The translations under genes and the position numbers were made by a program. Under the pieces are notes generated by a model that was not told where the DNA came from, searched no databases, and saw only the letters and a list, made by a program, of their open reading frames with translations. From contig JAUZSN010000002.1 of the NCBI GenBank assembly GCA_030949405.1, positions 2,032,553 to 2,096,552 on the forward strand: 64,000 nt of DNA. Reading direction: 5' to 3'. Positions within the stretch are counted from its first letter, which is position 1. Every line of letters begins with the position of its first letter. Source of the stretch: Methylococcales bacterium. Lineage in GTDB: Bacteria > Pseudomonadota > Gammaproteobacteria > Methylococcales > Methylomonadaceae. This document shows, in pieces, positions 63,747 to 64,000 of the stretch.

Positions 63747-64000
63747 ATGGCTCACTTAGTTAGAATTGGTAACTCTCAAGGCGTTAGAATACCTAAACCA
63801 CTGATAGAGCAAGCTGAGCTTGAAGGAAAAGAGCTTAAATTTGAAGTGCTGAATGGTGGTCTTTTTATTGCTCCTATTAAAGAAGCAAGGAAAGGTTGGG
63901 CTAACTCTATTAATACAATATTTGCCTCTCATGGAAAAGAGTTAATGGATAGTGAGTGGCTTGATGCTGAATTAACAAATGAAGATGAATTAGAATGGTA
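63747..64000 (+). CDS. AbrB/MazE-family antitoxin, cut by the window edge
   Basis: 84 codons are visible and the last two bases are TA, so a stop probably follows at once. The N-terminal swapped-hairpin DNA-binding domain reads MAHLVRIGNSQGVRIPKPLI, with the EAR/GNSQGVRIPK core of MazE-type proteins. The C-terminal part is acidic (DSEWLDAELTNEDELEW), the usual toxin-binding tail. A MazF-like toxin gene is expected just beyond the window. The palindrome at 63699 probably gives autoregulation. Confidence 0.85.
   Translation, partial: MAHLVRIGNSQGVRIPKPLIEQAELEGKELKFEVLNGGLFIAPIKEARKGWANSINTIFASHGKELMDSEWLDAELTNEDELEW

Overview
The window reads as AT-rich chromosomal DNA of a gammaproteobacterial methanotroph or close methylotroph, most like Methylococcales. 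This is inferred from a lanthanide-type (XoxF) methanol dehydrogenase, a divergent pterin cluster with a DmrX/AfpA-like flavoprotein and a dihydropteroate-synthase-like protein of the methanopterin branch, and the gammaproteobacterial order metY-rimP-nusA-infB-rbfA-truB-rpsO-pnp. No rRNA operon, CRISPR array or prophage was seen.

Layout. 0-7 kb: small membrane protein, Gfo/Idh/MocA oxidoreductase, DMT permease, proS, a group II intron fossil, a cytidylyltransferase/CDP-alcohol phosphotransferase pair and transposase debris. 7.5-13.7 kb: a secreted beta-propeller plus dikinase-like operon, then xoxF. 13.9-20.3 kb: one ~818-codon gene for a Na+/H+ antiporter with a C-terminal cyclic-nucleotide-binding domain, broken by three insertion elements. 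20.4-25.2 kb: RNase P RNA, an orphan outer-membrane efflux lipoprotein and narHJI without narG. 25.3-30.8 kb: MFS permease, asparaginase, pterin genes. 31.4-36.6 kb: a two-gene CHAT-ATPase / ATPase-TM-WD40 module, the best candidate for an undescribed conflict or signalling system. 36.7-40.7 kb: heptosyltransferase, TlpA-like protein, FAD oxidoreductase, JAMM and HExxH peptidases. 40.7-47.7 kb: type IV pilus minor pilin/PilY1 operon. 48.2-58.2 kb: prfB, initiator tRNA and the nusA-infB-pnp cluster. 58.4-61.2 kb: TonB receptor and Zur with a palindromic operator. 61.6-64 kb: protein phosphatase, broken kinase, a second group II intron fossil and a MazE/AbrB antitoxin at the edge.

Mobile DNA. 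Seven short palindromic elements (72, 103, 116 and 149 bp forms, one truncated) carry the same terminal inverted repeats as the 1.7-kb insertion element at 18185-19885. That element, and the best-preserved small copies, are flanked by 8-bp target duplications, so the small ones are MITEs of this element. Its transposase has several frameshifts here, so any movement would need another copy. Two inverted IS5-family copies (15218-16323 and 17044-18151) each carry a different single-base lesion.

Limits. All functional names come from motifs and remembered family features; no database search was run. Starts were chosen from start codons, Shine-Dalgarno-like sequences and signal peptides visible in the sequence.
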